NCBI GenBank assembly: GCA_040388605.1
Contig: JAZKBN010000064.1
Span: forward strand, 1-9,820
Length of the DNA stretch: 9,820 nt
From: JAZKBN01 sp040388605
GTDB lineage: Bacteria; Bacteroidota; Bacteroidia; Cytophagales; Flexibacteraceae
Reading direction: 5' to 3'
Shown here: positions 7,665 through 9,820 of the stretch, in pieces
Position numbering within the stretch: the stretch's first letter is position 1
How the letters are laid out: every line of letters begins with the position of its first letter
Program-made: the position numbers and the translations under genes
The notes under the pieces: generated by a model
The model's database searches: none
Seen by the model: only the letters and a program-made list of their open reading frames with translations
What the model was told of the DNA's origin: nothing

Positions 7665-8402
7665 ATGTTAAGAACCTCCCTTGTTGTTGCCTCATTTTTT
7701 TGCCTGAGCTGCCTGCCGGCGGCAAGGAGTATTACCGAAAAAAACGCTCACTTCACTTCATTTTGCGAAACCGCAGTTAAAGAACCTTCCGACTTGGTTC
7801 TGGACCCTGAAACCGGCAATCTCTTTATTGTCAGCGATAATGGTCAGCTCTTCGAATGCGATGCAAAGGGCAGTATTCTGCGTAAAGCCGCCGAAGAAGG
7901 TGTTGATTTTGAGGGCATAGAGCTTAAAGGCAACACCCTTTTTGTAAGCGACGAAAGTACCCGAAAAGTATATGCCTACGATAAGAAAGATCTTTCGGTA
8001 AGGGGTAATTGGTATATACCTTATAATGGCGGCCGCAATAAGGGCTTCGAAACCATTGTATGGAACCCCGCAAAAAAGGTTTTCAATATGGTTACCGAGC
8101 GCGACCCGGTTAGCATTTGGGACCTTGATACCAATTTCAGGGTAATTCGCCAACACACATTTACAGCCGCTAAAGATATTTCGGGCGGCAGGTTTTACAA
8201 TGGTGAGCTTTACCTCCTCAGCGATGAAAGCATGGCCGTTTACAGGCTTGACCCCAAAACTTACGAGCTTAAAGAAAAGACGAATATTGGTGTGCTTAAC
8301 CCCGAAGGGCTTGAGTTTGATGCCAAAGGCAATGTTATCATCAGCGCCGATGACCTGCAGCGTCTTTATTTTTTCAACGGCTTTACCAACGGAAACCAAT
8401 AA
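7665..8402 (+). CDS. SdiA-regulated/YjiK-family beta-propeller protein, exported
   Basis: The 245-residue protein carries a signal peptide in residues 1-21. Cys16 could be a lipidation site, but the preceding CLS lacks the usual Leu/Val/Ile at -3, so lipoprotein status is open. The body matches the SdiA-regulated (YjiK) family: EPSDLVLDPETGNLFIVSD at 40-58, DFEGIELKGNTLFVSDES at 81-98, KGFETIVWNP at 126-135 with TERDP at 144-148, DISGGRFYNGELYLLSDES at 171-189 and NPEGLEFDAKGNVIISADD at 212-230. These evenly spaced Glu-Gly and Ser-Asp-Glu motifs are the blade signatures of a propeller. The biochemical activity of the family is not established; ligand or metal binding is possible. The regulator SdiA itself is a proteobacterial protein and nothing here implies quorum sensing. 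It is the first gene of a tight operon, with only 6 nt before the porin start. Confidence 0.82.
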   Translation: MLRTSLVVASFFCLSCLPAARSITEKNAHFTSFCETAVKEPSDLVLDPETGNLFIVSDNGQLFECDAKGSILRKAAEEGVDFEGIELKGNTLFVSDESTRKVYAYDKKDLSVRGNWYIPYNGGRNKGFETIVWNPAKKVFNMVTERDPVSIWDLDTNFRVIRQHTFTAAKDISGGRFYNGELYLLSDESMAVYRLDPKTYELKEKTNIGVLNPEGLEFDAKGNVIISADDLQRLYFFNGFTNGNQ

Positions 8403-8408
8403 AACCCA

Positions 8409-9596
8409 TTGAAAAAAATATACAAAACCGGGCTCGCATTCATTTTGGCATTGTTGTTTGCCATGCCTGCATTCGCCCAGTATTCATTCCAGTCCGGCGA
8501 TAACACCATACAGGTTTCCGGCTTGGCGGCAGTTTATTATAACAACCGTATATTGAAACCCGGTAACGATAATTATAAGAACAATCGTTTTACGCTGCGC
8601 AATCTTCAGTTTGAGCTGGAGGCACGAAACGGTAAAAACTGGGAAACAAAGTTCAAGGTAGATTTCGCCAAAATAATGTCGAATACCGACCCTGCCAACT
8701 TCGATCCTGAAAACCCCGGTATTTCCAACGCCTACGTGCAATACAGCGGCCTGCCGGTAAAATTTAAATTCGGGTTCGATAAGCTGCCCTATTCCCAGGG
8801 TTCGCTGAACGATGTGTTCGGAACGCCCTTCTGGTCGCGCGGCATACTAACAGGCGGCGATCTTTTCTCGCGCCGCGATATGGGCCTTACCCTGCATTAC
8901 CCCTGCTGGCAGCAACGCATAAACGTTTACGGTGGTGTTTATACCGGTATGGGAGAAAACATGCTCACCATGTCAGACTCAGACCCAAGCGGGCATTACG
9001 AATACGTTGGCCGCATAGATGTTGCCTACCCGACCCGCTACCGCTATAACGAAATTGACCTGGTTCATGTGCCCATTCCCATGTTCCGCATAGGCGCTAA
9101 TGCCCGCTATACCGATAAAACCCAGACTGCCGGCAATACCTTGCCCCTTGGCCTTGGCGGCAATTATGGCGTAAGGGTAATTAATGGCAAGCGCCTTGTT
9201 TATGGCCTTGATGCGAGCGCCCAGTATATGGGCTTTTCTGCGCAGGCCGAATTCCATGTAATTAACCTGCAGCCGGCTGACCCTTCAGATATACTTTTCA
9301 ATAACACCACGGCAGCTTTCAACGGCGGCAAGGTATTATCAGGCGGGCTGCTTACAAGGGTAAACTATAATTCGCTGCTGTTGCGCAGCACGCTTTCCTG
9401 CCAGTTCGAAAACCTGAACCTGAACAACCTGGTTCCCGGCACCGAGCAACTGCTTTCCGTGGCTTATGCCTACAATGTTAAAGGCTTCGATTCTGTGCTG
9501 AAAGTGCAGTACTACCACCCTTTAAAAGAAGACCAAAACTCCGACCCGCTGAAATGGACAGACCAAATCAGGCTAGGCTACCAATATCAATTCTAA
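8409..9596 (+). CDS. Outer-membrane porin of the phosphate-selective porin O/P (OprP/OprO) family, TTG start
   Basis: The 395-residue protein forms a beta-barrel channel in the outer membrane. Residues 1-23 are a signal peptide ending AMPAFAQ. The rest alternates polar and hydrophobic residues as in a beta-barrel, and the last residues (IRLGYQYQF) end in Phe, the usual BAM recognition signature. Family motifs include FTLRNLQFELEA at 61-72, ISNAYVQY at 105-112, KFKFGFDKLPYSQGSLND at 118-135 and FSRRDMGLTL at 153-162. Length is normal for the family. The start is TTG at 8409, 6 nt after the upstream stop: it begins MKKIYKTGLAF, while the first in-frame ATG (codon 19) would cut through the signal peptide. 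The family name reflects Pseudomonas OprP; phosphate selectivity cannot be assumed in Bacteroidota, where the family is broad. The gene lies between the propeller and lipoprotein genes in one operon. Confidence 0.87.
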   Translation: MKKIYKTGLAFILALLFAMPAFAQYSFQSGDNTIQVSGLAAVYYNNRILKPGNDNYKNNRFTLRNLQFELEARNGKNWETKFKVDFAKIMSNTDPANFDPENPGISNAYVQYSGLPVKFKFGFDKLPYSQGSLNDVFGTPFWSRGILTGGDLFSRRDMGLTLHYPCWQQRINVYGGVYTGMGENMLTMSDSDPSGHYEYVGRIDVAYPTRYRYNEIDLVHVPIPMFRIGANARYTDKTQTAGNTLPLGLGGNYGVRVINGKRLVYGLDASAQYMGFSAQAEFHVINLQPADPSDILFNNTTAAFNGGKVLSGGLLTRVNYNSLLLRSTLSCQFENLNLNNLVPGTEQLLSVAYAYNVKGFDSVLKVQYYHPLKEDQNSDPLKWTDQIRLGYQYQF

Positions 9597-9820
9597 TGGC
9601 AGGTTACTTTACAATAAAAAGAATGTATCATTCAATACCGGCACCTGTAAGGCTGATGTCAATGCTGGCCTGCCTGCTGCTTCTTGCAACCTCCTGCATA
9701 GAAGATAAGCTCCCGGGTCCTGAACCGGTTGATCCCCCGGTGGGCGCAAAACACGATACACTTATTCATTCTTGGCATTTTAATAACCTGACCAATTGGA
9801 AAAGCGGCCAGGCCCTGCCT
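9596..9820 (+). CDS. Lipoprotein of unknown function (N-terminal 75 codons, runs off right edge)
   Basis: The ATG at 9596 overlaps the porin stop by one base (TAATG), which indicates translational coupling. Alternative in-frame ATG codons exist at codons 10, 21 and 23. Codon 1 or 10 is favoured because each leaves basic residues before the hydrophobic core; the overlap favours codon 1. Residues 23-33 (MLACLLLLATS) followed by Cys34 form a lipoprotein signal peptide with an acceptable lipobox (ATSC). After the Cys comes an acidic, Pro-rich linker (IEDKLPGPEPVDPPVG), then the start of a folded domain with WHFNNLTNW. I do not recognise the family from these residues. Acidic residues directly after the lipid Cys are compatible with surface export of lipoproteins in Bacteroidota. 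The tight link to the porin suggests it works with it. Confidence 0.8.
   Translation, partial: MAGYFTIKRMYHSIPAPVRLMSMLACLLLLATSCIEDKLPGPEPVDPPVGAKHDTLIHSWHFNNLTNWKSGQALP

Noticed and set aside
7758..8399. 213-residue open frame antisense to the propeller gene
   Set aside because: The plus strand encodes a clear YjiK-family protein with in-order blade motifs; the antisense frame has no recognisable motif and is explained by codon bias on the other strand.
8409..9596. Firm naming of the porin as phosphate-specific
   Set aside because: Family resemblance to OprP/OprO is clear, but the phosphate-binding lysine ladder cannot be confirmed by eye and many Bacteroidota members have unknown substrates.

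Overview
The window looks like a chromosomal segment of a Bacteroidota bacterium. The evidence is a C-terminal type IX secretion (T9SS) sorting domain, Cys-containing Ig-like modules with a WSTGDT core, an envelope regulator with TPR, transmembrane and LuxR-type HTH parts, signal peptides ending in FAQ, one TAnnTTTG promoter-like box, and an almost complete lack of Shine-Dalgarno sequences. Genus and family cannot be fixed from the sequence. I see no RNA gene, insertion sequence, CRISPR array or phage gene.

Layout. (1) Positions 1-1266, minus strand: the N-terminal 422 codons of a secreted NHL-repeat protein that runs off the left edge. It has a signal peptide, a linker, the first part of an Ig-like domain, then at least five and a half NHL repeats with a period of about 54 residues. 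(2) 1267-1904: an AT-rich divergent intergenic region. (3) 1905-3719, plus strand: a membrane-anchored TPR/coiled-coil/HTH regulator. (4) 3720-3837: a short convergent gap with a strong, nearly symmetric terminator hairpin at 3753-3797 that can serve both flanking genes. (5) 3838-7146, minus strand: a giant multi-domain surface or secreted protein with several Ig/PKD-like modules, a Gly/Ser/Thr/Asn-rich beta-strand region, a WNLVANPYPS module and a T9SS type A C-terminal domain. (6) 7147-7664: a second AT-rich divergent intergenic region. (7) 7665 to the right edge, plus strand: a tight three-gene operon of an SdiA-regulated/YjiK-family beta-propeller, an OprP/OprO-like outer-membrane porin that starts at TTG, and the start of a lipoprotein whose ATG overlaps the porin stop codon.

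How the parts may work together (inference). Every protein here is exported or envelope-anchored, so this is a cell-surface region. The operon at the right edge places a secreted propeller, an outer-membrane channel and a lipoprotein in one transcript, which suggests capture and uptake of a small, perhaps anionic, substrate. The substrate cannot be read from the sequence. The TPR-HTH protein has the architecture of a regulator whose sensor lies in the periplasm and whose DNA-binding domain lies in the cytoplasm; its targets are unknown, and the two flanking surface-protein genes are only the nearest candidates. No proven novel system is visible. The most interesting items are the truncated Ig domain fused to NHL repeats, the regulator between two surface-protein genes, and the unrecognised lipoprotein completing the porin operon.
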